This document shows, one piece after another, positions 26,498 to 35,109 of a stretch of 64,000 nt of DNA. How positions within the stretch are numbered: the stretch's first letter is position 1; every line of letters begins with the position of its first letter. The notes beneath the pieces were generated by a model that saw only the letters and a list, made by a program, of their open reading frames with translations, was not told the origin of the DNA and searched no databases. Both the position numbers and the translations under genes were made by a program. Source of the stretch: Chitiniphilus shinanonensis DSM 23277 (lineage in GTDB: Bacteria > Pseudomonadota > Gammaproteobacteria > Burkholderiales > Chitinibacteraceae); assembly GCF_000374805.1 (NCBI RefSeq), contig NZ_KB895334.1, positions 318,685 through 382,684 of the forward strand, given 5' to 3'.

Positions 26498-28186
26498 TCA
26501 TGGTCTGGCGGGCGGCGCGGCATGGCCTGCGGCGGCGGTCACAGCGGCCTCGCCGAAGCGCAGCCGGCCGCTGGCGTGGCGGATGTCGCCGGGGCCGCGA
26601 TAGTCGAACCGCAGGCGACCGTCGCCGGCCTGCCATTCGAGTCGCAGCGTGAGGGTGGTGCCGGGCTGCACGGCGTGCTGGAACTTGATCTGCTGCATGC
26701 CCAGGCAATCGGGCGGCAGCGCGAAGTGGCGGCGCGCGTAATGCACCACCCAATCGAGCAACGCCACGCCGGGCAGGACCGGCGCGCCGGGAAAGTGCCC
26801 GTCGAAATGGCGCAGCGCGGCGTCGATGTAACAGGTGAGCGTGACGCCGGCGTCGTCGCGCACGCTGCCGAGCAGGTCGGGATAGGCCGGCGCGGCGGCG
26901 AACAGCGCGCGGAGCGCGTCCTCGGTGGTCTTGCCCATGGCGTTGTCGGGCAGCGCCTCGACCAGCCGCCAGCGACGCGGCACGGCCAGCGGCTCCAGCT
27001 GTGGCGCCAGCCGGGCGCGCAGCGCGCGCGCCAGCGCCGCCTTGCCGTCGGCGGCCAGCGCCGCCAGCCCGGCGGGCGACAGTACCAGCGCCGCGCCCAG
27101 CTCGGCACGGCGGCCGTGCAGCGCCACCACGCGGGCGGCGGCGATCTCGGGCTGCGCCAGCAGGTGTTGCTCGACCTGGGTCAGCGACACGCGCTTTTCC
27201 TCCAGCTTGACGATGCGGTCGGCGCGCCCCAGCAGGCGGAAGCCGGCACCGTCGCGCGCGATGCGGTCGCTGCCGGTCCACCAGCCGTCGTCGGCCAGCA
27301 GCGGCGAGCGCAGTCGTAGCAGTTCGCCGTCCTGGGCGATCTCGATGCCGGGCAAGGGCGTCCACGGCGCGTCGGGGTCGGCGCGCCAGGCGATGCCGCC
27401 GGTCTCGGTGCTGCCGAACACTTCGCGCACCGGCACGCCCAGGCGCGCGGCGGCGTCGCGCGCCGCGTCGGCCGGCAGCGGCCCGCCGGACGAGAACACC
27501 GCGGCGATGCGCCCGGCCAGCGCCGGCCAGTCCAGGTGCAGCGGCAGGCGCTTGAGGAAGGCGGGGCTGGCGATGAGGACGAAGCGGCCGGCGTCGGGCA
27601 GCGCCCACAGCGCCTCGGGATACGGCTGGGTGGCGGCGACCACGGGGCGGCGCGCCGCCAGCGGCCACAGCACGCGGAACAGCAGGCCGTAGAAATGCTG
27701 CGGCGGCACGGTGGCGACCACGCCGGCGTCGTCGGGCAGGGCGAAGGCGCGCGCCAGCAGCGCCACTTCGGCGTCGAGCTGGCGCAGCGTCTTGGCGACG
27801 CCGACCGGCGCGCCGGTGGAGCCGGAGGTGTAGACCACCGCGCGCGCGTCGTGCAGCGGGGCCAGTGGGGCAGGGGCGTGCGCGCGCCAGTCGGTGTCGC
27901 CGATGTCGGGCGCATCGCCGAGCGCGGCGCGCAGCGCGTTGCCGTCATCGCCGGGCAGCAGCACGGTCTTGCCGGCGTGCCATGCGGCGAACAGCCAGAC
28001 CGCGAAGCGGTAGCCGCACGCCTGGCGCAGCACCACGGCCGGCGCCGGCTGGTGCGCCAGCGCGGCGGCGGCGCGCGCCACGTCGTCGCGCCACTGCGCC
28101 GCGCCGACCGGGCGGCCGTCCACCCAGGCCAGCGGCCAGTCGCCGGACTGGCAGGCCAGCGCGCCCAGCGGCAACGGCTCAGCCAT
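26498..28186 (-). CDS. Acyl adenylation domain fused to ApeI-type dehydratase
   Basis: 562 residues. Residues about 1-440 form an AMP-forming ligase: VVYTSGSTGAPVGVAKT (P-loop), FGSTETGGIAWR, and LLGRADRIVKLEEKRVSL with DNAMGKTTED near the end (catalytic Lys). Residues about 455-560 form a hot-dog dehydratase domain: LRHFDGHFPGAPVLPGVALLDWVVHYA. The ligase would activate the aryl starter for loading on ACP; the fused dehydratase would complement the stand-alone ApeP-like protein. Stop lies 7 bases before the GT2 ATG. Overlaps COG4648 gene by 8 bp. Confidence 0.88.
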   Translation of the reverse strand: MAEPLPLGALACQSGDWPLAWVDGRPVGAAQWRDDVARAAAALAHQPAPAVVLRQACGYRFAVWLFAAWHAGKTVLLPGDDGNALRAALGDAPDIGDTDWRAHAPAPLAPLHDARAVVYTSGSTGAPVGVAKTLRQLDAEVALLARAFALPDDAGVVATVPPQHFYGLLFRVLWPLAARRPVVAATQPYPEALWALPDAGRFVLIASPAFLKRLPLHLDWPALAGRIAAVFSSGGPLPADAARDAAARLGVPVREVFGSTETGGIAWRADPDAPWTPLPGIEIAQDGELLRLRSPLLADDGWWTGSDRIARDGAGFRLLGRADRIVKLEEKRVSLTQVEQHLLAQPEIAAARVVALHGRRAELGAALVLSPAGLAALAADGKAALARALRARLAPQLEPLAVPRRWRLVEALPDNAMGKTTEDALRALFAAAPAYPDLLGSVRDDAGVTLTCYIDAALRHFDGHFPGAPVLPGVALLDWVVHYARRHFALPPDCLGMQQIKFQHAVQPGTTLTLRLEWQAGDGRLRFDYRGPGDIRHASGRLRFGEAAVTAAAGHAAPPARP

Positions 28187-28712
28187 GGTGGGCGCTCCGC
28201 ACGCGGCGGCGGATCAGCCATTCGCCGCCGAACATCAGGCCCATCAGCACATAGGCGATGCCGCCGTTGTACAGCGCCCAGGTGTGGCTGTCGGCCCACA
28301 GCCCGGTGGCGAGCGCGGCGAGGCCGTTGCCGACGAAAAATGCGCACCACGCCTGGGTGACGCGCCGGGTGTAGGCGACGCCGGCCGGCGGCAGGTCGGG
28401 CTCGCTCAGGCGCGCAAAGCGTTCGATCACGGTGGGCGGGTGGCGCAGGCTCCAGGCGAACAGTGCCAGCCACGCCACGTTGTTGAGCACCGGGTACACG
28501 CGCAACGGCCACTCGGCGCGGGTCAGCAGGGTGAGCGCGCCGAGCAGCGCGGCCGGCAGGCCGATCCAGCGCGCCAGCGCGCGGGTGTCGCGGCGCAGCA
28601 GCGCCAGCGGCAGCAGTACGATCCCGGCCCACCACAGCGGCAGGCCGAAGGCGGCACAGGCCAGGAAGGCCAGCGGCGCCAGCACGCCCAGCAGCAGCAT
28701 GGTCGGCCGCAT
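28179..28712 (-). CDS. COG4648 family membrane protein
   Basis: 177 residues with about five hydrophobic helices (MLLLGVLAPLAFLACAAFG, LWWAGIVLLPLALL, NNVAWLALFAWSL, WCAFFVGNGLAALATGLWA, YVLMGLMFGGEWLIRRRV). The motif RVTQAWCAFFVGNG is shared by the small membrane proteins found next to ACP and ligase genes in aryl polyene clusters. Function unknown, probably pigment anchoring or export. Shares its ATG region with the ACP stop (1 bp). Confidence 0.82.
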   Translation of the reverse strand: MRPTMLLLGVLAPLAFLACAAFGLPLWWAGIVLLPLALLRRDTRALARWIGLPAALLGALTLLTRAEWPLRVYPVLNNVAWLALFAWSLRHPPTVIERFARLSEPDLPPAGVAYTRRVTQAWCAFFVGNGLAALATGLWADSHTWALYNGGIAYVLMGLMFGGEWLIRRRVRSAHHG

Positions 28713-28957
28713 CAGGCGCGCATCAGGTCGTCGAGCGCCGTCACCACGTCGCCGACGGTGCGCACCGCCTTGAAGGCATCGGGCGACAGCCGCCGGCCGA
28801 CCAGCGCCTGCAACTGCACCACCAGGTCGACCGCGTCGATGCTGTCGATGTCCAGGTCGTCGTACAACCGCGCCTCGGGCGTCACCCGCGCCGGGTCGAT
28901 CTCGAATTGGTCGGCCAGCACCTGCTGGATGCGGCCCAGGAGTTGTTGCTTGTCCAT
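28712..28957 (-). CDS. Acyl carrier protein 1
   Basis: 81 residues, acidic. LYDDLDIDSIDAVDLVVQLQ has the Asp-Ser for 4'-phosphopantetheine attachment in an ACP-type context, between helix I (LLGRIQQVLADQFEID) and helix III (VRTVGDVVTALDDL). It carries the growing chain or the aryl starter. Second of two tandem ACPs; a CACAGAG palindrome lies between them. Confidence 0.92.
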   Translation of the reverse strand: MDKQQLLGRIQQVLADQFEIDPARVTPEARLYDDLDIDSIDAVDLVVQLQALVGRRLSPDAFKAVRTVGDVVTALDDLMRA

Positions 28958-28990
28958 CGTGTGGTTGGCTTTCTCAAAGTCAAATTCAAA

Positions 28991-29120
28991 TCTTGAACCA
29001 CAGAGGACAGTGAGAACACAGAGTTGCACAGAGAACCCCAACCCCAGGACATTCCGGGTTTTCCGAAGCCTGGTTTTCTCTGTGACCCCTCTGTGTTCTC
29101 ACTGCCCTCAGTGGTTCAAG
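28991..29120. repeat. CACAGAG-type palindromic repeat, copy 2
   Basis: Arms TCTTGAACCACAGAGGACAG / CTGCCCTCAGTGGTTCAAG with TGAGAACACAGAG / CTCTGTGTTCTCA form a long hairpin in the intergenic space of the two ACP genes. It may set relative expression by RNA processing or attenuation; this is inference. Confidence 0.85.
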
Positions 29121-29146
29121 GTGTAGGGTTCCGCCAGCGCTCCACG

Positions 29147-29407
29147 TCACTTCGTCCGATTCGCCTCGACGAAATCCGCCAATGCCGCGACGGAGGCGAA
29201 GTGTTTGCGGGTTTCCTCGGATTCGGCCGACAGGGTCAGGCCGTAGCGTTTTTGCAGGGCGACGCCCAGTTCCAGTGCGTCGATGGAATCCAGGCCCAGG
29301 CCGTCGCCGAACAGCGCGGCATGGCTGTCGATGTCGGCCGGGGCGATGTCCTCCAGGTTCAGGCTGTGGATGATGAGTTGCTTGATTTCATCGTGCAGCG
29401 GATTCAT
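29147..29407 (-). CDS. Acyl carrier protein 2
   Basis: 86 residues. FGDGLGLDSIDALELGVALQ contains the phosphopantetheinylated Ser. N-terminal IKQLIIHSLNLEDIAPADI is the first ACP helix. Two distinct ACPs are standard in aryl polyene clusters, possibly one for starter loading and one for elongation. Overlaps the acyltransferase stop by 20 bp. Confidence 0.92.
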   Translation of the reverse strand: MNPLHDEIKQLIIHSLNLEDIAPADIDSHAALFGDGLGLDSIDALELGVALQKRYGLTLSAESEETRKHFASVAALADFVEANRTK

Positions 29408-30161
29408 GACGGGCGATCTCCTCGGTAAAGCGTTGTTGCAGGCGTTCGGTGTAGCGGCGCACGCCCAGCGCGGTGGGCAGCGGTTCGGGCAGCAGGGCCG
29501 GCGGCGGCAGGTCGTCCAGCACGCGCACGGTGAAGTGCGGCCGCCGCCGTGGCACGCGATACCACGGCCGGCCCTTGGGCAGCATCGGCTCGCTGCTGAC
29601 GATCAGCACCGGCGTCACCGTCAGGTCGCCGCGTACCGCGATATTGCCGGCGCCGCGCAAAAAGCGCAGCCCGGCGCCGGGCACGCTGCGCGTGCCCTCG
29701 GGAAACACGATCAGGTTGTTGCCGCCGCGCACTGAGCGGATGGCGGCGGCGACCACGGCCGGGCCGTCGTCGTTGCGCAGGTAGCCGGCGGCGATCACCG
29801 GCCAGCGCAGGAACGGGTTGCGCCACAGCGCGGCCTTGACCACGCAGTCGGCGTGCGGGATGAGCGCCATCAGCAAGACCACGTCCAGCAGCGAGGGGTG
29901 GTTGGCCAGGATGAACTGGCCGCGCCGCCGCAGCTTTTCGGCGCCGTGCACCTCCAGCGAGATCACGCCGCAGGCCCGCATCAGGCGCACGAAGCCGGCC
30001 ATGCCGAGGCGGATCAGCCGGCGGGTCAGCGCGTGGCGGCGCGGCCGGTGCGGGATCAGCGCCAGCAGCGGCCCCAGCAGCAGAAAGCCCAGCCCGCCGA
30101 CGCCGAACACGATGAAGCAGCAGGCGGTGGCGAGCACGCGCCAGGCGCGTTCCGGCGTCAT
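29388..30161 (-). CDS. 1-acyl-glycerol-3-phosphate acyltransferase (PlsC) family protein
   Basis: 257 residues. Two N-terminal helices (CCFIVFGVGGLGFLLLGPLLALI) precede the acyltransferase motifs ILANHPSLLDVVLL (H-x4-D), GNNLIVFPEGTRSVPG (block III FPEGTR) and VTPVLIV (block IV). Expected to transfer the finished polyene acyl chain to a lipid or sugar acceptor at the inner membrane. Its start overlaps the chain-length-factor-like gene by 4 bp. Confidence 0.88.
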   Translation of the reverse strand: MTPERAWRVLATACCFIVFGVGGLGFLLLGPLLALIPHRPRRHALTRRLIRLGMAGFVRLMRACGVISLEVHGAEKLRRRGQFILANHPSLLDVVLLMALIPHADCVVKAALWRNPFLRWPVIAAGYLRNDDGPAVVAAAIRSVRGGNNLIVFPEGTRSVPGAGLRFLRGAGNIAVRGDLTVTPVLIVSSEPMLPKGRPWYRVPRRRPHFTVRVLDDLPPPALLPEPLPTALGVRRYTERLQQRFTEEIARHESAAR

Positions 30162-30877
30162 GCGGTGGGCTCCAGCCGCCAGCGGCGGCCCTGGTCGCGC
30201 CAGCGACAGCCCTGGCCGGTGAGCAGTGCGCGCAGCACGGTGGCGGCGGCGGTTTCGGCGCTGGCGGCTGCGGCGTCGGCCTGCCAGTCCAGCCGCCATT
30301 GCGTGCCGGGCGCCAGCGTCAGCGCGCAGGCGAACGGCGCCTGCGGCTCGTCGGCGAAGGGCTGGTACAGCGGCGGCAGCGGCTCGTCGGCCACTACCAG
30401 CAGCACGCGCGATGCGCCGTCGGCCAGTTGCGCCAGCGCTTCCACCAGTCCGGCCCACGCGGTGGCGCGGCCGGCGGCGATGGCGCTGACCGGCAGCGGC
30501 TGGCGGCGGGCGATGGTGAACAGGCCGGGGATGGCGTTGTGCACCGCCATGCCGAACTGTTGCGGCGACACCGTGCCCTCGGCCGCCAGCGCCTGGAGCA
30601 GCCCCAGGCAGCGCTCGACCTCGCCATGGCGCGAGGCGTGGACGATGGCGCAATCGTCGCCGGGTGCGGCGTCGTACATCGCCTGCAAGGCCATCCGCCC
30701 GGAGCGGTGGGCGCGGCGGCGCAGCAGCGGCGGCATCTGGGCCAGCGGCGGTGCGCCATCGCCCGCTGGCAGCGGCCCGCCGCGCGCGGCCCAATCCAGC
30801 CAGGCGTCGGCGTCGGGCAAGGCGGGATGCCAGGCGGACCAGCCGGTCAGGGTGAACGAGGGCGATGCGGTGGACAT
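30158..30877 (-). CDS. Ketosynthase-like protein without active Cys (chain length factor type)
   Basis: 239 residues, about half the length of an active ketosynthase. FTLTGWSAWHPALPDADAW at the N-terminus, RRAHRSGRMALQAMYDA, VHASRHGEVERCLGLLQAL and SPQQFGMAVHNAIPGLFTIA match the small ketoacyl-synthase N-domain family (PF13723) found at the head of aryl polyene operons. The canonical ACTSG nucleophile motif is missing, so it is probably a partner subunit that sets chain length, as the ApeC type does. First gene of the operon. Confidence 0.83.
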   Translation of the reverse strand: MSTASPSFTLTGWSAWHPALPDADAWLDWAARGGPLPAGDGAPPLAQMPPLLRRRAHRSGRMALQAMYDAAPGDDCAIVHASRHGEVERCLGLLQALAAEGTVSPQQFGMAVHNAIPGLFTIARRQPLPVSAIAAGRATAWAGLVEALAQLADGASRVLLVVADEPLPPLYQPFADEPQAPFACALTLAPGTQWRLDWQADAAAASAETAAATVLRALLTGQGCRWRDQGRRWRLEPTA

Positions 30878-31313
30878 GGCGGCGGCACGCGGTTCGGTCA
30901 GCGCGTGCGCGGGCGGGGCGCGGAGGTCGGACAGAGGAAAGCGTACTGCATGGCGAATCCGGGCTGGAGGCAGGCCCGGTCGAACAGGGCGGGAAAACGG
31001 CGTTTCAAGCGCGTTTTCGCGGCGAAACGGCCGGGAACGGCCGCAATTGTACACAAGCGCCCGCGCGCTGCCGCAGGCGGGACGGCGGACGGTGGCGCGG
31101 TCGCAACGGGTGGTGGGTGGCGGCGGTGGGTGGCGCGGCTAGTGGCTCAATGTCCTGAGGTGGTGAGCGGGGAACCACAGGCCCCCGGCGGAGCCGGGGG
31201 CGGTTCGCGAGTGGTGTGCGGGGAGCGGCGCTTCCTGATTCGTTCCTACCCCGCCCTCGCCGCTGCGAGGGGGCCTCGCGTTGCTCGATGTGTTTGCGCC
31301 GTGGTCTTGGCGT
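30878..31313. other. Intergenic region between the aryl polyene operon and the chemoreceptor gene
   Basis: Both neighbours lie on the minus strand. The operon promoter should be here; a TACAAT -10-like hexamer on the minus strand (31046-31051) lacks a good -35. A hairpin GCCCCCGGC-GGA-GCCGGGGGC spans 31181-31201 and may attenuate or end the chemoreceptor transcript, although no T run follows. No gene is supported. Confidence 0.4.
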
Positions 31314-32945
31314 CTACACCCGGAACGCCGCCACCGCCTCGCGCAGTACCGCCGCCATCCCGGCCAGCCGGCGCGAGGCGTCGTCCAGTTCGGCGACGCC
31401 GGCGGCGGTCTGTTCGGCCAGGGTGGAGATCTGCACCAGGTGCGCGCTGGCGGCGTGGCCGGCGCTGCGTTGTTCGGCGAGCGCGTCGGCGATCTGGCCG
31501 ATGTGCTGCGCCACCACGTTGCTACAGGCGTCGATGCGCGCCACCGAGGCGTCGGCTTCGCCGGCCAGTGTCGCGCCCAGGCGGGCCTGTTCGGCGGCGC
31601 CGTGGATATGCGCCACCGCCGCGGTGGTGCCGCGCTGGATGTCCTCGATCATGGCGGCGATCTCGCCGGTGGATTGGCTGGTGCGCTCGGCCAGCTTGCG
31701 CACTTCGTCCGCCACCACGGCGAAGCCACGTCCTTCCTCGCCGGCGCGCGCCGCTTCGATGGCGGCGTTCAGTGCCAGCAGGTTGGTCTGGTCGGCGATC
31801 TCGCGGATGGTGGCGACGATGGTCGAGATGCGGCCCGACGCTTCGCCCAACGCGATCACCGAGGCGGTCGAGACTTCCACCGATTGCTGGATGGCCGTCA
31901 TCTCCGCCAGCGCGCGTTGCACCACGTCGTGGCCGGCGCCGGCCAGTTGCCGCACTTCCTCGGCGCGCTCCACCGCCTGCGCCACGCCGTGTCCCACCTG
32001 ATCCAGGCTGCCGCTGATCTGCTCCACCGCCTGGGCGCTGCCCTGCGCCGATGCCTGCTGGGTGGCGGCGTGCTGGCCGATGTGCCCCACGTGATCCGCC
32101 ATGTGGGCGCTGGCGCCGGCCACTTCGGCGGCGTCGGCCGACACCGTGCGCAGGATCTGCCGCAGGCGCGCCAGCAGCGAGGCGAAGGCGCCGGCCATCT
32201 CGCCGATCTCGCCCCGATCTGCGATGGCCACCGGCTGGGTCAGATCGCCGCTGTCGGCGATGCGCGTCATCTGGTCGCGCAGGGCTTCGATGGGTTGCGC
32301 CACGCTGCGCGCGATCAGCACCGATGCGCCGCCCAGCAACAGCAGGCCCAGCCCCAGCGTGATCGCCAGCGCCAGCGCGCGCTGCCGGAACTGGGCATCC
32401 AGGTCGTCCGCGTACAGGCCGGCGGCCAGCACCCAGCCCCACGGCGCGTAGAGCTTGCTGGTCGACAGCTTGAGCACCTGCGGCCCGTCCTTGCCGCCCT
32501 TGGGCCAGTAGTAATCGACGAACTCGCCGTTGCCGCGCCGCGCCGCCTCGACCAGCTCCACCACGATGCGCACGCCTTGGGAATCCTTCAGTTCGGTCAG
32601 GTCCTGGCCATTGAGGGCCGGGTTCACCGGGTGCTTCACCATCCGGTACTGGAGGTCGTAGGTGGAGAAGTAGTTGTCGCCTTCGAAGCGCAGCGCGCCC
32701 AGCGCGTCCTTGGCGGCGGCCTGGGCGTCCTCGGTGCTCAGCTTGCCCGAGGCGGCGAGCTGGCCGTAGTGATCGACCAGCGTATAGGCCAGCTCGATGC
32801 TGCTGTAGATCTGCTGGCGGCGGGCGCCTTTCAGCGCGGTGTCTTCCGCCCACAACGTGTAGAACGCCTGGAGCACCAGCATCGCCAGCGCGGCGCCGAT
32901 CAACAGCCAGAGTTTGTGACGGATCTTGAAGTGATGGATATGCAT
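31314..32945 (-). CDS. Methyl-accepting chemotaxis protein with single Cache sensor domain
   Basis: 543 residues. Helix 1 ([23 protein letters not shown]), periplasmic sCache domain with the [22 protein letters not shown] and [12 protein letters not shown] signatures, helix 2 ([21 protein letters not shown]), HAMP, then the signalling hairpin [20 protein letters not shown] with [20 protein letters not shown]. No C-terminal CheR-binding pentapeptide is seen. Such sCache receptors often sense small organic acids or amines. AGGAGGGC precedes the ATG. No che genes are nearby. Confidence 0.95.
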   Translation of the reverse strand: MHIHHFKIRHKLWLLIGAALAMLVLQAFYTLWAEDTALKGARRQQIYSSIELAYTLVDHYGQLAASGKLSTEDAQAAAKDALGALRFEGDNYFSTYDLQYRMVKHPVNPALNGQDLTELKDSQGVRIVVELVEAARRGNGEFVDYYWPKGGKDGPQVLKLSTSKLYAPWGWVLAAGLYADDLDAQFRQRALALAITLGLGLLLLGGASVLIARSVAQPIEALRDQMTRIADSGDLTQPVAIADRGEIGEMAGAFASLLARLRQILRTVSADAAEVAGASAHMADHVGHIGQHAATQQASAQGSAQAVEQISGSLDQVGHGVAQAVERAEEVRQLAGAGHDVVQRALAEMTAIQQSVEVSTASVIALGEASGRISTIVATIREIADQTNLLALNAAIEAARAGEEGRGFAVVADEVRKLAERTSQSTGEIAAMIEDIQRGTTAAVAHIHGAAEQARLGATLAGEADASVARIDACSNVVAQHIGQIADALAEQRSAGHAASAHLVQISTLAEQTAAGVAELDDASRRLAGMAAVLREAVAAFRV

Positions 32946-33045
32946 CGGTAGCCCTCCTGGAAGCGGCGGGCCGTCGATACCTGAACAGTGGGGGCGAGCG
33001 CGGCCCCCGCGACAGGCGGTCCACCATGGTCGAATGGGGACGATG

Positions 33046-33072
33046 CCATCGGCGCGAAGCGCTGCGACTTGT
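33046..33072 (-). promoter_or_regulatory. Weak sigma-28 (FliA)-like promoter for the chemoreceptor
   Basis: On the minus strand ACAAGTCG-N11-GCCGATGG has the spacing of the FliA consensus TAAAGTTT-N11-GCCGATAA, matching 4 of 8 and 6 of 8 bases. It lies about 100 bp before the ATG. The -35 half is poor, so this is only a candidate, supported by the tendency of chemoreceptor genes to use this sigma factor. The rest of 32946-33322 has no gene. Confidence 0.3.
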
Positions 33073-33322
33073 CCAGGCGCAACAAATGCAAAATGGATAT
33101 GTCAGCCTTTGGTGGGGCCATTCCAAGGGTGATCGATCGGTTAACTTACGTATTTACTGATCGATGGTCAGAAATCATGACCTCTGGGACAGTCACGCTT
33201 GTGACGGGCGTTGGCCGGGGCCGGGGAGCGTGGTGCCGCCGCGATCCCGCTTATGCGGGGTCTGTGCGACCGCGCCGGGCCGGCTCCGCGTGGAACCGGC
33301 CCTGACAGGAAGAGGAATTTAC

Positions 33323-34117
33323 TTACAGGCCGCTGTAGTCGATATAGCCGGCGTTGATCTCGCTCACCTTGCGCGTCAGGCGGTAGACCCCGCCGCCCTC
33401 GCGGGTGCGGCTGGCGTCGGTGTTGCCCTCGATGGTGGTCAGCAGGCCGCCGTTCACGCTCTCGACGAAGCCGGTGTGCCCCTTGCCGCCGCCGTGATCC
33501 ATGATGAACACCATGCCCGCCTTCACCAGGCTGGGATCGGCGATGGCGTCCTTGGCGCGGATGCGCCTGGCGCCCTTGCCGGTGGCGCGTTGCCAGTGAT
33601 CCAGGCAGCCGGCGGTCCGGACCATCGGGTTGCCGCGATTCAGCGCCTTGGCGGCTTCGTCGAAGCACCAGTAGACGAAGGCACAGCACCACGACAGGCC
33701 CGGCGACACGCCGGCGCGCTTCAGGTATTCGTCCACTTCGGGGCCGCGATTGCTGTTGCGCGGTACTTCGCGCACCTTCTTCTTTTCCTCGCCCGCGGCG
33801 ATCTTCAGCGCGCGCGCCAGCAGCTTGTCGTCGGCTTTGGCACTGCTGTCCACCGTGGCGTCGCCGAACAGCGCCGCCCAGGTGAGCGAACCGATCTCGC
33901 CATCCTGCTTCAGCGGCCGTCCCTGGTCGTCGACGTTGCGCGCCTGGAACAGCTTCACCAGTTGCTTCATGCGCGGGCCGAATTCCGGGTTGTCCGGGTC
34001 CAGCCTTTCCTGCGGGTCGTTGTCCAGCACCAGCTTCTGGTTCAGTTGCAGCTTGACGGCGCGGACGATGGCGGCGTCCTGTTCGCCGGCCTTGATGACG
34101 CGTTTCGGGTAATCCAT
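33323..34117 (-). CDS. Peptidoglycan-binding and CHAP amidase domain protein
   Basis: 264 residues, no obvious signal peptide. Residues about 15-90 resemble a peptidoglycan-binding repeat (MKQLVKLFQARN...DGEIGSLTWAALFG). The C-terminal part is a CHAP/NlpC-P60-like papain fold: nucleophile Cys in LSWCCAFVYWCFDEA, His in GHTGFVESVNG, and TIEGNTDASRTREGG supplying the polar third residue. It likely cleaves peptide bonds in murein. Could be a cell-wall remodelling enzyme or an exported effector; no secretion gene or immunity gene is adjacent. GGAG lies about 6 bases before the ATG. Confidence 0.78.
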   Translation of the reverse strand: MDYPKRVIKAGEQDAAIVRAVKLQLNQKLVLDNDPQERLDPDNPEFGPRMKQLVKLFQARNVDDQGRPLKQDGEIGSLTWAALFGDATVDSSAKADDKLLARALKIAAGEEKKKVREVPRNSNRGPEVDEYLKRAGVSPGLSWCCAFVYWCFDEAAKALNRGNPMVRTAGCLDHWQRATGKGARRIRAKDAIADPSLVKAGMVFIMDHGGGKGHTGFVESVNGGLLTTIEGNTDASRTREGGGVYRLTRKVSEINAGYIDYSGL

Positions 34118-34234
34118 GCGAGGGCTCCGACACTGATGTTGTTGGCATATCCAGCGGCCACGGCGTTGCGTTGTTCCCGGGGTGGGCGCGAGGCGGCGTG
34201 GGGGCTCCAGCCCGGAAGCGGGCGGCGTTCTGGA

Positions 34235-34262
34235 TTTATACCTTTCCAGATTGGATAAGCAA
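34235..34262 (-). promoter_or_regulatory. Sigma-70-like promoter for the CHAP protein gene
   Basis: On the minus strand TTGCTT-N16-TATAAA, 117 bp upstream of the ATG, within an AT-rich patch of an otherwise GC-rich gap (34118-34440). The hexamers match 4 of 6 (-35) and 5 of 6 (-10) of the consensus. Confidence 0.5.
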
Positions 34263-34440
34263 GTGTCAGCAGGGGGAAATAACGTGCCGGATGTCGGCTG
34301 GAGGCCGGGCCGGCGCGCATCGCCCTGACAAGGCGACGGCCGGCGGGGCGCGATGCGCGGGCAGCAACGGCGCGGGGGGCTGGCGCGCTCGCCGGCAGCC
34401 TGTCACCGGGCGCCGTGGCGTGCCCGGTCCGCGGGCCGGG

Positions 34441-34836
34441 TCAGACGTCCAGCGCCAGCACCTTGCACACCACATCGGACTGGTGGCGCAGGTCGTAGGC
34501 GTGGAACAGCTCGCAGCTCACCTTGGTGTGGCGGCCCTGCAAGGCGAGGAAGCGGGCGGGCAAGGTGTTGCGCAGGTCGAGCTGCACCATGCGCACCCGC
34601 CGCTCGGCGACGTTGTAAGGGTGGCCGGGCTCGGCGGCGACGCTCAAGGTCTCGGTCAGGCGCAGCGCGGGATAGGGCACCCGGCCGTCCTCGACGGTGT
34701 AGCCCTCGGCCTCCTGGATCAGGCCTTCCAGCACCACCGGCGTGCCGTAATAGGCCTCGGATTGCGGTGCGGCCACGCCGGTGAGCGGGCAGGGGGCGAG
34801 CGAGATCACCAGCAACAGCGAACGGGCGAAACGCAT
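34441..34836 (-). CDS. DUF4431 domain periplasmic protein
   Basis: 131 residues with a signal peptide (MRFARSLLLVISLAPCPLTGVAA). The mature part begins YYGTPVVLEGLIQEAEGY and ends LQGRHTKVSCELFHAYDLRHQSDVV, which resembles DUF4431 proteins (a small OB-like domain of unknown function, usually G-x-V-x-V-x-G-x-LF-x-A-x-T-x-HH). Two Cys remain in the mature protein, perhaps a disulphide. Stands alone. Confidence 0.65.
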   Translation of the reverse strand: MRFARSLLLVISLAPCPLTGVAAPQSEAYYGTPVVLEGLIQEAEGYTVEDGRVPYPALRLTETLSVAAEPGHPYNVAERRVRMVQLDLRNTLPARFLALQGRHTKVSCELFHAYDLRHQSDVVCKVLALDV

Positions 34837-35109
34837 GGTTCAGCCCTCGGCGCGATGACGATTTGCTGGCGTAGGAAACACCCTGTCCCCAGGGGGAAGG
34901 AGATGGATTCCAACAATTTTGCTTACATTGCGAATCGATGAAAGGTCAGCGGGTATCGTGGCCGTCATGGTAGGGCAATACCAGGCCAAGCGGCTGTTTT
35001 GATTGGATTTCATGACCGACGTCGGGGGCGAGGGACGATGAAGGCATCATACGACCGTCCGCTGAACGGCGCCAGTATTCTGACCCAATCAGAAAGAAAT
35101 ATTAGTAAA

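Noticed and set aside
33100-33180. FliA-like site TAAA...CCGAT near 33.13 kb
   Set aside because: Spacing between the two halves is 4 bp too short for the sigma-28 consensus; the candidate at 33046-33072 has the right spacing.
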